Shown piece by piece: positions 11,056-22,582 of a DNA stretch of 64,000 nt (the stretch's first letter is position 1; each line of letters opens with the position of its first letter). Made by a program: the position numbers and the translations under genes. The DNA is from Ctenosaura bakeri (lineage: Eukaryota; Chordata; Lepidosauria; Squamata; Iguanidae). The stretch covers positions 186,001-250,000 of the forward strand of contig CAOLHI010001022.1 in the NCBI GenBank assembly GCA_948474755.1, written 5' to 3'. The notes under the pieces are model-generated. The model saw only the letters and a list, made by a program, of their open reading frames with translations, was not told the origin of the DNA and made no database searches.

Positions 11056-11056
11056 T
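10998..11056. repeat. (AAT)n microsatellite
   Basis: About 19 uninterrupted TAA/AAT units in the BABAM2 intron, ending only about 57 bp from the exon at 11,113-11,212, on its donor side. Confidence 0.97.
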
Positions 11057-11112
11057 ATAAAAAATGTAGCTGTTTAGGATTTTGTGTGGGAAACATGTAT
11101 TTACTGTCTTAC

Positions 11113-11212
11113 CTTGTTGGTTAACAGCTGGCATACTTGGGGCACATAATCAATAAGGCAGCCACCACCTGGGAAAGCAGGTATATGAAGGGCGGAAGAT
11201 CCTCCGAGAGCA
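11113..11212 (-). CDS. BABAM2: BABAM2 exon encoding [17 protein letters not shown]...
   Basis: This is a 100-bp internal exon. Its acceptor is ATCTTTCTAG (11,213-11,222) and its donor is GTAAGACAG (11,104-11,112). The first base finishes a codon split with the missing upstream exon (human ...RIEH, His). Thirty-three codons follow: [33 protein letters not shown]. This matches vertebrate BABAM2 at about residues 228-260, just before the C-terminal UEV-like domain. The one difference I can see from the human protein as remembered is Gln for His in PQVC(Q/H)LL. The exon ends in phase 0 and continues into the exon at 8,556-8,626. Confidence 0.97.
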
Positions 11213-11448
11213 CTAGAAAGATACATTCAGTTAACATTAGATATTGATTCTGTGATTTTTATACCTTATACTTTTCCAGATGTTTTATTATGAATGTTGA
11301 CTCCCCCAAAATATACAACTACATGATTATAAACAAGTTAATACAATGTATTCCCATAATATTCATACCATATATATAAACATGTAAATTAGCATTACAT
11401 CAAATTAATTACATGATAGTTTGGGTATAGGAAAATCACCCGAATCTA

Positions 11449-11520
11449 CAGTCAGCCCTTCACATTTGCAGGTTTGACTTTTGTGAATCTGATTATCTGT
11501 GAGTCTGAAGGTCCACACCC
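11449..11520. repeat. Pogo/Tigger-like MITE end
   Basis: CAGTCAGCCCTTCACATTTG after a TA dinucleotide (11,447-11,448), followed by a GTTTGACTTTTGTGAATCTG block, matches the ends of the MITEs at 21,808 and 25,117. The matching right end was not found, so the element is probably truncated. Confidence 0.6.
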
Positions 11521-12645
11521 TCCTCCTCTTCACCTGGCACCACCACTCCTCTCCCAGATCCTCAGAACAAGAAAACTCCACTCGGTTTTAAAGACAACAC
11601 CAGCAGCCTACCACTGTGCAGTGCTTCCCTCCACTGCTTTCCCCTTCTCCTCATGCCTCTCCCAGTCCCAGCAACAGCAACCCCTCACTCCTCTTCCTGC
11701 ACACATTAGAAATTTCAGCTTTTCCCAGATTCTCAGAACAGGAAAAAGAGAAGGTTAACATTTTTAATCTTCCATCTAGACTGCTGATCACTACATCAGC
11801 ACTCTTGATGTCATGTTCCAGGCCTTCTGTTGACATCCGAATAATCATAAACAACACTCCCTCATGTGATAATCAGACCGGTACAAAATGCATGCCTTAA
11901 CCAGTGGGTTATTTTTAAAAAACAAGTAAAAAAAGAGAGATTATTCTAATTATTAAGCACTCACAGGCCAAAAACCCCATGGAGTACATGCACCAGATCT
12001 CACTGCTTCTGTCAGGATCAGTAATCCCCCTTCCTGCCTGTAACACCATATATGCTCTTCCCAAACCCACTCCAGAGGTTTCTAATTTTTTAAATCTATT
12101 TTTCAATTAAATATCTGAATCTATTTTTGTATGAAGAGCTTTCAAACATTTTTCAACCCAGAAATGGCTTAGATGCATCAATAGTTTTATTTGTTTCACT
12201 CTAAGGACAATTTCCCAGACTGACCATATTTTAATGTTTGAACAGTCTTGAAAGTCACGAAAAAAGTTGTAAAGCAGCTAGGCTATGAGTCCACCAACCT
12301 TTTTATAGCAAAGGGAAAGGTATAATGGAAGACAATATCTTCCTTGAGGACATTAGAACATTAGATTTATGGTTGTCTTGAGAAATGTACAAAGCTGAGG
12401 CAGGTTCCACTTAACAAAATGTTCCAGGAAAGAAAGGTATTGTTTGACAATGAAGATATAAATTAGTGAGGGGAAAACAGATATGGAAGTTTTATATGGA
12501 GAGGTGTAAAGTGCCATGTACTGTTAAGGTCTCTTATTTTGAAAGTTCTGCAGTTAATAGCTAAAAGTTCTGTGGTTAATAGCTAAAAAAAGTGAACAAT
12601 CTTAGTTAAAAGGAAATAGCAAGATTAGATTGTTGAAAGTACTAA
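11521..12645. other. Intron sequence, nothing recognised
   Basis: Intronic DNA of the long BABAM2 intron. Up to about 11,750 it includes a pyrimidine-rich stretch with the short direct repeat CCCAGAT(C/T)CTCAGAACA(A/G)G (about 11,555 and 11,725). That stretch may be the interior of the MITE whose end is at 11,449. Confidence 0.4.
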
Positions 12646-12649
12646 TTGT

Positions 12650-12795
12650 TTTGTGTTTTAGGGGGTTGGTTTTGGGGGGGGTTGGTGGGTGTGGAGGATT
12701 GGGTATGTTTTTAATCTCTTTTAATGTATTTAATGTATTAATGTTGTTCGCCGCCTCGATTCATGTGGAGAGGCGGGATAGAAATAAATAAATAA

Positions 12796-12855
<60 letters not shown>
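12650..12855 (+). repeat. LINE 3' tail plus (TTA)n
   Basis: GTTGTTCGCCGCCTCGATTC ... GAGGCGGGATAGAAATAAAT is the conserved 3' terminus shared by a reptilian LINE group (L2-type by recognition, family not certain) and its partner SINEs. It is followed directly by about 20 TTA units (12,796-12,855), the usual simple-repeat tail. Confidence 0.7.
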
Positions 12856-13094
12856 GTGACTGTTCAACCACATGGAAAAATTAACTTATTCTAGAAAGTA
12901 CCCATTCAAATACTTTGTTACTTTAACTGCCCAGAACAAATCTGTACCACTATTTGGAACATTTACATTCACAAGAAAACAGGAGACAGAGGTGTTCACA
13001 GAATTCTGCACAGGTACCTATTTAAATGCACAACACTTTTTTCCAACACTCTTCAAAATTCCATGATTCATCATCCAAAAAAGGAGATCATGTT

Positions 13095-13222
13095 GTTATT
13101 TTTGTTCTTTCTTCAAGCAGACTCTGACTTACAGCAATCCTCTCATAGGGTTTTCTTGGCAAGATTTATTCAGGGGAAGTTTGCCACTGCCTTCCTCTGA
13201 GAAAGTGTGAATTGCCCAAGGA
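13095..13222 (-). repeat. SINE-A tail fragment
   Basis: On the minus strand this holds the SINE-A middle and tail (CCTTGGGCAATTCACACTTT near 13,220, then TCTTGCCAAGAAAACCCTAT). The tRNA-like head is missing. Confidence 0.75.
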
Positions 13223-13639
13223 GTTAAAATAAAATTAGGAATCCTTCATGTACACTAAGGCTAACTAATACACATATAATCTGCCGTTTATTTTTAAAAT
13301 ACTTATTCACTCTTTGTATTTTGTTTTTTAAAAAACATATCCCTTTTAGTTGTAAAAAAATAGTAAAATTAATTTGTGGTATTTTTTGTAGATCTTTGAA
13401 CACTTCTTGTACCATTCAGTGTACAGCACTTTTCAAACATAGATAATGCATTTGCCTTATACAGTCACACTTACACAGTCACATAGAACATTTCAGTTGC
13501 AACAACCCACATTTATTTGATTTTCATTTATTTGTTTAACTACTCATTCCACAGCTTTCAGAGAAACATAACCCAGGTGATTAAAACAGAAATACAGTAA
13601 AAGAAACTGCAGAATAAAATCCTACAGAAAAATATTCAG

Positions 13640-13858
13640 AGAGAGTCAATGAGGGTTGGACTACAACTCTGGAGATCAGCGTTCAAATCCCTGCTTAGCT
13701 ATGGAAACCCACTAAATGACCTTGGGCAAGTCACATTCTCTCAGCCTCAGAGGAAGGCAAAGGCAAACCCTCTTTGAACAGATCTTGGCAAGAAAACCTG
13801 TGCCTTAGGGTTGCCATAAGTAGGAAATGACTTGAAGGGAGACAGCAACAAAACAACC
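13640..13858 (+). repeat. SINE-A copy
   Basis: A well-preserved SINE-A: GGACTACAACTCTGGAGATC, B-box-like GCGTTCAAATCC, core CTTGGGCAAGTCACATTCTC, tail TTGCCATAAGTAGGAAATGA, ending ACAGCAACAAAACAAC. Confidence 0.9.
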
Positions 13859-14314
13859 AGAGAAGCTTAAAGTATAGAATCAGTTGCAGAATAATGCATT
13901 AAAGCAAACAGTTGCATGGAAAACATGCCACTGCTGCCACATATTATATTGTATCCATTTGTATCATTATCTACTAATAGTGAACTAAATCATGTAACTG
14001 CCATATCTTACTTTAGCCAAATGATACCATCTGTGCACAAAAAGCGTGGTAACAATAGGCTTGGGGAAAACAGCAAGATTAGCAGAAGTACCATGCCAAT
14101 GCAAAGCAACTAAAGAGGAGATAATTCTCCCCTCAGGAACTATATAGCCTAGTAAGGACTGAGCATGCTTAGGGGCATGGGATGCAAAATGACCTGGAAA
14201 ACTGTGGGGAAGGGAAAGAAGAGAAACATTCCATATTGTTTTGTAGCAGGTCTGCTTTTGTGACCAGCCCTAAATACTTCACACTTTATCTTTCAGCAAT
14301 TTGTTCAGGATGTA

Positions 14315-14317
<3 letters not shown>

Positions 14318-14357
<40 letters not shown>

Positions 14358-14393
14358 CATACATACATACATACTGTATGTGTGTATATATAT

Positions 14394-14428
<35 letters not shown>
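14318..14428. repeat. (TA)n/(CATA)n microsatellite
   Basis: A compound array of TA dinucleotides, then ACAT units, then TG, then TA again. It produces long apparent tyrosine/isoleucine frames on both strands that are not genes. Confidence 0.95.
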
Positions 14429-14432
<4 letters not shown>

Positions 14433-14451
14433 CTGGGAGCACTGGCAAACA

Positions 14452-14655
14452 TTGCTGCTGTTGTTGCTGTTGCTGTTGTGAGCCTTCAAGCTGTTTCCAA
14501 CTTAAGGTGAACCTATCACAGGGTTTTCTGGGGCTGACTGTATGGGACATGCCCAAAGTCACCCAGTGGATTTCCATGGCCATGCAGAGAATCACATCAT
14601 GGTACCCATGGTTGTAGTCCAATGCTCAAATCACTGCACCACCTTGGTTGCCTTG
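14452..14655 (-). repeat. SINE-A copy
   Basis: On the minus strand: GATTTGAGCATTGGACTACA head, CCACTGGGTGACTTTGGGCA core, AACCCTGTGATAGGTTCACC, and a CAACAGCAACAGCAACAACA simple tail next to the TA microsatellite. The core is slightly shortened. Confidence 0.85.
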
Positions 14656-15039
14656 GCAAACACAGTAGTAGTTTTTTTTAAAAAGACAAAAATAATAAGT
14701 GATACATGCATTCTTAACTAAAGAATGTAACTAAGAAAAAGAAGAAAAAACCTCCCTACAGCTGTGTTGCTGGATATACAGATAATGATTATTAATTCTG
14801 CCCTACTTTCTGAGGTGTCTGTAGGCAAAAGGACATACTTAAAAACTAAATCCACTAGAATTGGCTAGCCCACAAATCTTGAGATACCAAATTTCTGATT
14901 CATCTGCCAGAACACAGCTAAATAGGATAGAGTTTCCATTTCTAGAACCATGTCAGCTTGTGTCAGCTGAAGGACTATGTGTAGAATTTGCTGGTCTTTT
15001 TACACTACTACATATTTCTGGAATTTTAAAATTTTCTCC

Positions 15040-15250
15040 TCTGCAGTGCTAGTACTGCAACCACAAGATTGTGAGTTCGATCCTGCCAGGCTCCAAGGTT
15101 GACTCAGCCTTCCATCCTTCCGTATGTCAGTAAAATGAGTACCCAGCTTGTTGGGGGCAATTAGCTAAAACACATTGTAAACCGCTTAGATAACACTCAG
15201 TTGATAAGCGGTATAGAAATAAATGCTATTGCTATAGAAATAAATGCTAT
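15040..15250 (+). repeat. SINE-D, tRNA-derived
   Basis: The B-box GAGTTCGATCC at about 15,075 and the body ACTCAGCCTTCCATCCTTCC, AATGAGTACCCAGCTTGTTG, GGGGGCAATTAGCT and AACCGCTTAGA end in ATAGAAATAAATGCTATTGC. This body is a well-known lizard/snake SINE by recognition. The ATAGAAATAAATGCTAT end is duplicated. Confidence 0.8.
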
Positions 15251-15254
15251 ATTT

Positions 15255-15495
15255 GCTATACCAGTTCCAGTTTGGTGCAGATAAGAGCTAATATTGCATC
15301 TCTATTTGGGGACTGGCAACAAGTATTTGGATGGGAGACTACCAAAAAAATACTAGATGCTGTAAACTATATTTCAGAAGAAGCAACTGGCAAAATCACC
15401 TTTCAGTATTCCTTCCCTAAGAAAATCATATGAAATTCCTGGGGTTGCTACCAGTCCATAGGTGACTTGAAAGTGAGTGCACACATGTACACTTA
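15255..15495 (+). repeat. SINE-B, 5S rRNA-derived SINE
   Basis: TAAGAGCTAATATTGCATCT and then AAGTATTTGGATGGGAGACT, ending GATGCTGTAAACTAT, parallel the 3' half of vertebrate 5S rRNA (GCTAAGCAGGGT, GTACTTGGATGGGAGACC, GGTGCTGTAGGC). A non-5S tail follows (CAACTGGCAAAATCACCTTT, GGGTTGCTACCAGTCCATAG, GTGACTTGAAAG). The 5S-like intragenic promoter region is diverged. It sits directly after a SINE-D. Confidence 0.85.
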
Positions 15496-16419
15496 CACAA
15501 TCAAGTAACAAAAGTGACAAGAGAATCGCTCTCTCCTTCCCAAGTACAGAATTAACATGGCTACATGAAACTGATCGGGGCCACTTTGGGATTAAAACGG
15601 GATAGTGATGATGGGTATCTGTTAACCAATTTTCTTTTGGGCTGAATTTACCAAAGAGAAAACAAAAACCTGTCTCTATCAGTTGCAAGAACCCAGTATC
15701 TGGCTCCAAAAGAGTTCTTCTGTAGAGATATTGATGATGATGATGAAGAAGAAGAACATGATTATCACCACTATATAAACATGAGCATCAACACCAGCAG
15801 GATTGCCACCATCCCACCAGCACATTCAGCTTTGCATGTATGCTCTACATATCATCTTCTCTAACTGAATTTAGCGGACAATCATCAGTAGTAGTACTTA
15901 TTAGTAGCTGTATTTTGTGTCGCTGTGTAGAATTCTGTCTTCTAGTATACTGCATCCATGATCTTAAATGTTAACTCTCCACACTTTGCCTCTTTTGGTG
16001 GTATAAGATGACGATTCAAAATATGTCTCTGCTCTGAGCAGTGGCCACAACCCACCACTGCATCATATATGCTCATGGAGTTCTTGAGGAGCTTGGTCAA
16101 ATTCCATTTTGATTTCCTTGCTGAGAAGGAGTACAGTGAAGAGATGATCCAAAGTTGGTCTTATCCATCTGAAGCACAGATCCACCACTTACCTACAGCT
16201 ACCATCCTCAGAGTTTATACAAATATCGCAAATAATTTATTAAATTTATAGACATCCTATTATAATAAAAATGAACAAAATGATAGAAAAATATAGTAGC
16301 ATATGCTCGAAGCATGAAACTTGGCGCATTCAATTCATTACTAAAGATAATTATCCACTGGGAGGCAACTCAACTAATCAAATGTTAAATCAATCATATT
16401 AACATTAATCAATTACATT

Positions 16420-16588
16420 TACCCTACTTGCTGGCATATGACTCACTTCCCCCCCCCAAAAGTATTGTTTGAAAATGGGGTGCATCTTATGCACTAGTGT
16501 GTCTTATACACTGGCAAATAGTATTTCTGAAGTATAAATGGGGTGCGTCTTATACACTCGTGTGTCTTATACGCCGGCAAATACGGTA
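16420..16588. mobile_element. Palindromic MITE (GCCGGCAAATACGGTA ends)
   Basis: The left end TACCCTACTTGCTGGCATAT and the right end CGCCGGCAAATACGGTA are inverted repeats. The interior repeats GGGGTGC(A/G)TCTTAT(G/A)CAC and GTGTCTTATACRC(T/C)GGC. It is about 169 bp and belongs to the same family as 57,925-58,095. The superfamily is unknown to me; the TA at each end suggests a TA-targeting transposase. Confidence 0.75.
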
Positions 16589-16739
16589 AATAGCAGTAAA
16601 AAATTTCTTAACCAGAAAAACATTCATCAATTTTACCGATTATGACACTTAAAGGGGGATAAAAGAGGCAATGCCACTTAAATGGCGCTTGCCAATTTCA
16701 CAGGTGGATACCAATTAATCAGAGATCCCACGTTATTCG

Positions 16740-16862
16740 TGTGTGTGTGTGAGTGTGTGTCTTCATGTCGCCTGCTGAATTATGGCAACCCCATGAATTT
16801 CATAGAGATTTCTTAGGCAAGGAAAATTCAGAGATGGTTTTGCCAGTTCCTTCCTTTTATAA
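16740..16862 (-). repeat. SINE-B tail fragment
   Basis: On the minus strand: GGAACTGGCAAAACCATCTC, TTGCCTAAGAAATCTCTATG, AAATTCATGGGGTTGCCATA, then GCGACATGAAGACACACACT. This is the non-5S tail of SINE-B without the 5S part. Confidence 0.75.
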
Positions 16863-17894
16863 GTTTTAAAATCAATTAATCTGATATATTTCAACTGTAA
16901 GTATACATCATAAGCAGCAGAGGTAAGAAGTAGCAGTCTAATTAAATTACAGTCTTCAACAAAACAATACAATAAAATTATAGCTGGAGAAAATGGAAAA
17001 GCAAAGCAACCTGAAGGGAATTGTTTCCAACGCCCATATTTGGGGTCAGACTAGACCGCCAGTTCTAACAGAGAATCCATGCCAAACTCCTGGTTAAGTG
17101 AGTAGGAAACTGTATTCTTTCTGGGCCACATATTACAGCTCCATGAAAAGGACAGCTATAGCTTGAGGTTCCTTATTTAGCTTACAGGCAGAGGGTCAAA
17201 GGAAATTCAGATTTCCACTATCTCAGTAAGGTTAAATTGAAACGCCCAAAGTATATTTTCCACATAGTAAACTAACCTTGTAAGTAGTCTTAAAAATGTG
17301 ATGAATGAACATTTTTTCTAGAAGACACCATTAATTCTCTTGCTGAGCTTACTGTAACGTTATATACATGATGACATTTCTTTGTATTTCACCTTTCTAT
17401 TATATCATCTAATTTTTCCCTCTATTGTTTGGATATGGAAAACAAATCCAGCCATTTTGCTTCTTTAAGAAAAACAGTACTTAGCATAAATCATTTTCCA
17501 GCATTTTATTTGCTAACTGTTTTAAGTCACACTTGCATCTGTGGCTATTTCCCCCCCAGTATTTGCTATACACTTGACAAATAAAAAATCCAAGTCCCTA
17601 GGAGGGATGAGATCAAAAAGGGTCTGTACGTCACAGTTCTCACTTTGTTAAATTTAATTTCATTGAATTAATCTCACATAGAAAAGAAAGAGCAAAGAGA
17701 GCAAGATGTTAGAAGTCCTTTACTTGTATTTGCTGCAAAAACTGAGAACAATGCGGCTTGATTTTATGAACCACAAGCATGCTAAAATAACATTTTAGTG
17801 ATTTGCCATTGAGAAGTCACTGGGTACTTTTTGTTCTTCAGATATACTATCATTTAATCGATTACTTAACTTGAAATAATGATTCATCCATATG

Positions 17895-18118
17895 AACGCA
17901 CAGAGGGGTCAATATGGTATAGTGGATAAATGCTGAATTTGAACCAAGATGCTAAGGGTTCAACGCCCCACTCAACTACCAAGCTAAAGAATTAGGGGAC
18001 ATTGGACTAATTGTTCACTCTGAGCAGTATCTACTGTATAAGGCTGCAGAAAGTATAAACACTGTGAAAAATCTTAAGAATGGCACTCTAAAATTTTTGG
18101 AGGAAAGGTGAGATATGC
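17895..18118 (+). repeat. SINE-C, Sauria-type tRNA SINE
   Basis: The tRNA-like head (GTATAGTGGATAAATGCTGA; B-box GGGTTCAACGCC) is followed by TTAGGGGACATTGGACTAAT and the end TTTTTGGAGGAAAGGTGAGA. The order and ends match the Sauria SINE type by recognition. It is strongly diverged. Confidence 0.7.
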
Positions 18119-18544
18119 AGCTCATGTTTTCAACTTTGTATTGTTACTAATCATCATCCTCACTCTTCAGTTACAGCTTTTGCACTTGTCATTATGTCGT
18201 GTTTCAAGAGGATACAAGGCCCAGGAACTAGATTACTTGTTCTCTGGGGAAAAAAAACCCTTTCATATTCTCGCAAAATCAACAATGGCATCCAACATCA
18301 CAAATAGTAGTTTCCTATTTAACTGAAGTCTGTGGCTTTCCCAACAAATGTTTCTTTGCACAAGAGGAGCTTTTTCATGTTCTCTATTTCAGGAATAGTG
18401 GAACAGACATTCTGATAATGTGTGCTTGTCCTTCCTCTCAGAAAAGGAAGGAAGGAAGGACGGACGGACGGAATTGGAATTCTGAGGGATAACAAGGGAA
18501 ATGCAGTCACCTGCCCATGTACCTCACACGATGGTAGGACAGCC

Positions 18545-18655
18545 TTCTTCAACATAATGCCTTCAAGATTATTTTGAACTACAGCTCCCTCAATCTCTGA
18601 CTGCTGGCCATGCTGACTGTGGCTGGCGGAACACAGCCCCAAACACCAGGAAGGC
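18545..18655. repeat. Palindromic MITE relic
   Basis: TTTGAACTACAGCTCCCTCA and CTGCTGGCCATGCTGACTGT are the arm and middle of the GGACTACAACTCCC family also seen at 10,295. Confidence 0.6.
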
Positions 18656-19756
18656 AAGATGTTGATGAAGAATGCTAGGGGAAAAGGTGTTGATTGTCTC
18701 TCAAATGGTAGAGGCTCTCACCTGGTTAAGACTTCATCTGGGAGCTATATTGTACATTTTAAAATGTGCTCATTATATTTCAGGTAGGTCGCACCCACCA
18801 ACAAGCATGTATAAGACAACTGCACTCTCAATTACCTTCATATCCCATCCCACGTCCTTTCTTTTCTCCCGCTAACAGCAGCAGCGTAGTCAGCTGAGAA
18901 CATCAGAGTAGTACTTTTCAAAATGGGAGGTAGGCCCATCTAGGGACACGAGAACAGTTGCCAAAGAAGCACTTGCTTCTTTTTTGATCTTTCTCAATAT
19001 GTCTCTTTTCCAAGAGAGTAGACAGAGTGTCAGCCCCTCCTAAGCAGTAAATGCCGTGCACGTTTTTAATTATTATTTCTTGAGTGCCTACAGTAACTAA
19101 GAGTTGTAGATAAAATAAAAGACACAGGCCTTGCACTCAGGTTTACAGTCGAAAAGTAGGAACAGATGGTTGCTGTAGCCAATTTATCCACACAAGCAAC
19201 CACTCACATGAGCAGTGTATTAGCGGAAAGGCTCATGGAGGGTCACTTCTCTTCCGAGATTAACTATGGATGATCAGCTAATCATGTGATAAAGCCTGTT
19301 TGAATCAAGCTGGTTGTCCTTTGATGAGTACGACAAAAAGGAAGAGAGTATGGACTGTAGAACATAAGATCTCCAAAAGTCTGCATCACTGCTGCTTTTT
19401 CTGTCAGAACTGGAGTTGAAAGTAGTTTCTCTAGCCCAGAGAACAGGAGCAGTGGCTGTGTACCTAAGGCAACACTAACACTCTGGTAAGGATACAAAAA
19501 AGTTCCTGAGATATTCTGCACAGGCAGGTAACCCAGTGGTATAGATCCTAAGCAGACCTTTAAAAAATGGCTGCTGGGCAAAATCTGACCAGCTATTATT
19601 GTACATCTGTATATGTGCTACATGGCTCATCTTATCCAAAATGGACTCATTCATAGTTTAAATGGCTTTGACAAATACCCTTCTGCAATATATATGGGCA
19701 TGAGGTTTGTTTGTGTCAGTGAGAAAACCCTTTGTTATATCTGCAGATAAGGCCAT

Positions 19757-19965
19757 AATTTTGGGGAGGGACTACAGCTCAGTGTTAGAGCACATGCTTT
19801 ATTTACAAAAATTCCGAGGTCCATCCTATGGCATCTTTAAGACTGGGAAAGCCCACAGTCTAAAACACTGGAAAGCTGCACAGGCTAACATTTTAATTCA
19901 ATGTAAGGGAGCTTGCTACATTTGTATGACTAATCCAAAACAGGGTGAGGCCAAATTATCAGAAT
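19757..19965 (+). repeat. SINE-E, tRNA-Ala-like SINE
   Basis: GGGACTACAGCTCAGTGTTA and GAGCACATGCTTT imitate a tRNA D-arm (A-box). A degraded T-arm follows (CCGAGGTCCATCCTATGGCA). The body then continues for about 120 bp (AAGCTGCACAGGC, AATGTAAGGGAGCTTGCTAC), matching a known squamate tRNA-derived SINE. It is not a functional tRNA gene because the cloverleaf is broken. Confidence 0.75.
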
Positions 19966-21800
19966 AGTAAACAGTTCCAGGGGATTGGTGGAAATGGGCA
20001 GAACCCTTGAGCCTGAGGGATCCCACCCACTTTTGGCCTATCTTTTAGTTCAGTCAGTGAAAAAATACTAACTTTGCTTTCCACAGCAACAGCAAAAGGA
20101 AGCTCAGGCTGATGAGGTAATTGTACATGCCTTGGAGAGGGAATAAATAGGTAGATTTTAATTTAAATATACAACAGCATCTTATTTTTGTTCCAAGCAG
20201 GGAACTCAGTCAGAATTTGCAACCGGAGTCTGCAATAGGAAAACTCACACATCTGTGCATAACCACCTGAAGACATGGCTATGCCCAGGTAGAGGTACTA
20301 TCAGTAGTGACCTGAGTTTAGAAGTGTTGAAACTAATATGTACTCTATATACTAAAACAAGAGATATGAGAAAGCATCATTTTTGTACTTGTAGCCTGTA
20401 TCACTGGAAGCTTGTCTGGTTCTTAAAATTTTACACAGCGATGTGCCTGTAAATAAGAAACATTTCACATTAATTTAATGTACTTTAGTTATTCTAATGC
20501 AGTTATTATACCTTTCAGTATGTATCATGAATGATTAATATTGAGACATCTGTCATCACTGGTTTGAAACTGAATAGGCTGAAGTAATCAAAAAGGAGGA
20601 AAACCCCCCCACCAGTATTACTTCCTCTTCCTTGAAAATTTGGAATGAACAGGTATTACAAGCTTTTGATCTCCACCTACGTTCCTTATTTCCCCTTCCT
20701 TTTATTACTAATCAGTTTCTTTTATCTTCTGCCATGATTTTTTAACAGATTCATCATTTTTATATATTTCCCATTTCACACAGGAGATGTAAGAAGCCAC
20801 ATCAAAAAAAAGGATGTGACCACAAATGCTGTTTTGAGACTTTATGTTTCAAATCTGCTGTACGTTTACCAGTTTCAGATTCACTTGTCCATAACCTATC
20901 ATGCATAACAAAGCATATTTTTTTACTTTTTTCTCTCAAAACAAGATAATTTTGTTCCTGTTGTTAGGAAGCAGGCACTGCAACTCAAGAGTCTGTAAAT
21001 TTTACCACAATAAGCTTCCAAGCTGGACACAAACATTAAAAAAACACAATTCAATCAAAGCCTCAGGCAGGTTTTTTTTTTTTTTTTTGCTGTGAGTGAG
21101 TAGGTGCTCCCACTCTTTGTTCACCTGAAGAAAATAGAATTGGCCCTGAGAGATAGGACACGGCTCTAGATAACACTGCTGACAAAATGCAGCCTCAGTG
21201 TAAGTGCTATGGGAAGAATTGGGGAGGAATTGATGCCTTCCCTAAATATCTCTTTGTGTATCCTTAAGGAGATCCACATCTCACTAGAAGACCTGGATTT
21301 CATGTATGACTGTATCGTGTCTTTAGCACCCTTCCCATAACTAGCAAATGCAAGACAAGTACACATGCCTGCACTTTGGAGCTGTAATTACATAGGTCCA
21401 ACACACTGATGAATTGGATGAGGTATCCAGACAATAACTTGAAGATAAGTATGGATTTCCATTGCTGAAACTAAGAAGCTTGATTGTTTATTACAAGCGC
21501 ATAGAATATGGCTCAGTAGTCCCATATAAAGCCCCAAATTGTGCGAAAGAATTATGGGACATATATATTACCTATAAATAAATGGAATAATTCATTCTGT
21601 TTGGATATCCTTTTAATAGAGAAAAAGAGCCTTGCAGTCTGCTCAGCCAGGTAGAAAGAATTGTTTTTCTAAAAGCAACAGACTGCAGCTTAGGAGTAGA
21701 ACATGTTTCACTTGGGCTCAGGTCTCAATCAGTTGTACTTGTTCCACTTTGGATTCAGTATTATTAATATTCTCTCTCAGCAAGTCTACCTGTGAAGAAG
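19966..21800. other. Intron sequence, nothing recognised
   Basis: AT-rich DNA of the long BABAM2 intron with short poly-T and poly-C runs (for example 21,070-21,089). No exon or repeat family was recognised. Confidence 0.45.
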
Positions 21801-21807
21801 CATGTTA

Positions 21808-22168
21808 CACTCGGCCTTCCACTTTTGTGGGTTTTGTATTCATGGATTATTTTATTTAATTTTAAATTTTTTAATTTTTTTAAAAAAGTCTCTGCATTTG
21901 TCCTGCCATGGAAAAATATGTTCTCTAAGAATCTCTAGGTTCTCTAGCACAATTGGACCTAGATATTCCTAAAGAGAACACTTCTCTAGACTTTGCGAGG
22001 TCTGCCAGCAAGACTCTGTGGTACACTTCTGCCAGAGGAGGACCTAGAGATTTCTAGAGAAGTGTTCTCAGATAAAACAGCAGTTGCAATTTTTGTTTTT
22101 ATTCATGGTTTCTCTCTACTTTCATGTGGGTCTTGGAACCTAAACCCATGAAAGCACAAGGCTGACTG
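21808..22168. mobile_element. Pogo/Tigger-like MITE with internal palindrome
   Basis: The ends CACTCGGCCTTCCACTTTTG and, on the other strand, CAGTCAGCCTTGTGCTTTCA are inverted repeats flanked by TA (21,806-21,807 and 22,169-22,170), as expected for a pogo-type element. A perfect 17-bp inverted repeat GAGAACACTTCTCTAGA (21,974-21,990 and 22,053-22,069) lies inside. There is no transposase frame. Confidence 0.8.
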
Positions 22169-22576
22169 TACCTTAAAAAAAAATTAAAGCACCTAAAATC
22201 TCTAGCCTTCTTCTCTTCTCTGGACATACTAATAAATAGGAATGAAAGAGTACATTAGTCTCAAAATATAGGGTAATATAGTTTACAGTGGTTGAAGGTG
22301 GGGTACAAAAGTAAAGAAGAATCTTTCCAGATATCTCTTGCCATCTGCCACCCACCCACCATGCATGCCTCAGTTCCTGAGGTGTTACCCTGAGAATTTG
22401 GGGGTCCTGCAAGGGGCGCCCGGGTTGCCGATTAAAATACCAAATTGGGGAAAATTAGCTGGGACACTGGTTTGACTAGCTAGAGGCAGGGTAACGTTGC
22501 GAGATCTTTAACCCGATGTATACAGCGGCGGGTCAGAGGGTAGCTAGATGAGGTTTTTCCAAATAATATACAATTC

Positions 22577-22582
22577 TTTATT
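22577..22582 (-). terminator. LTR polyadenylation signal AATAAA
   Basis: AATAAA on the minus strand (plus strand TTTATT), about 225 nt downstream of the LTR TATA box. It is in sense orientation to BABAM2, so it is a potential premature polyadenylation site. Confidence 0.65.

Noticed and set aside
10998..12855. CRISPR-like or regulatory arrays
   Set aside because: The arrays are trinucleotide microsatellites with no spacers; the organism is a vertebrate.
14182..14622. Tyr/Ile-rich frames of 69-105 codons
   Set aside because: They are produced by the TA/CATA microsatellite.
15262..15372. 5S rRNA gene
   Set aside because: Only the 3' half resembles 5S rRNA, it is diverged, and it continues directly into a SINE tail.
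19757..19830. tRNA gene
   Set aside because: The A-box-like TAGCTCAGTGTTAGAGCA is followed by a broken T-arm and a SINE body, so it is a SINE head rather than a tRNA gene.
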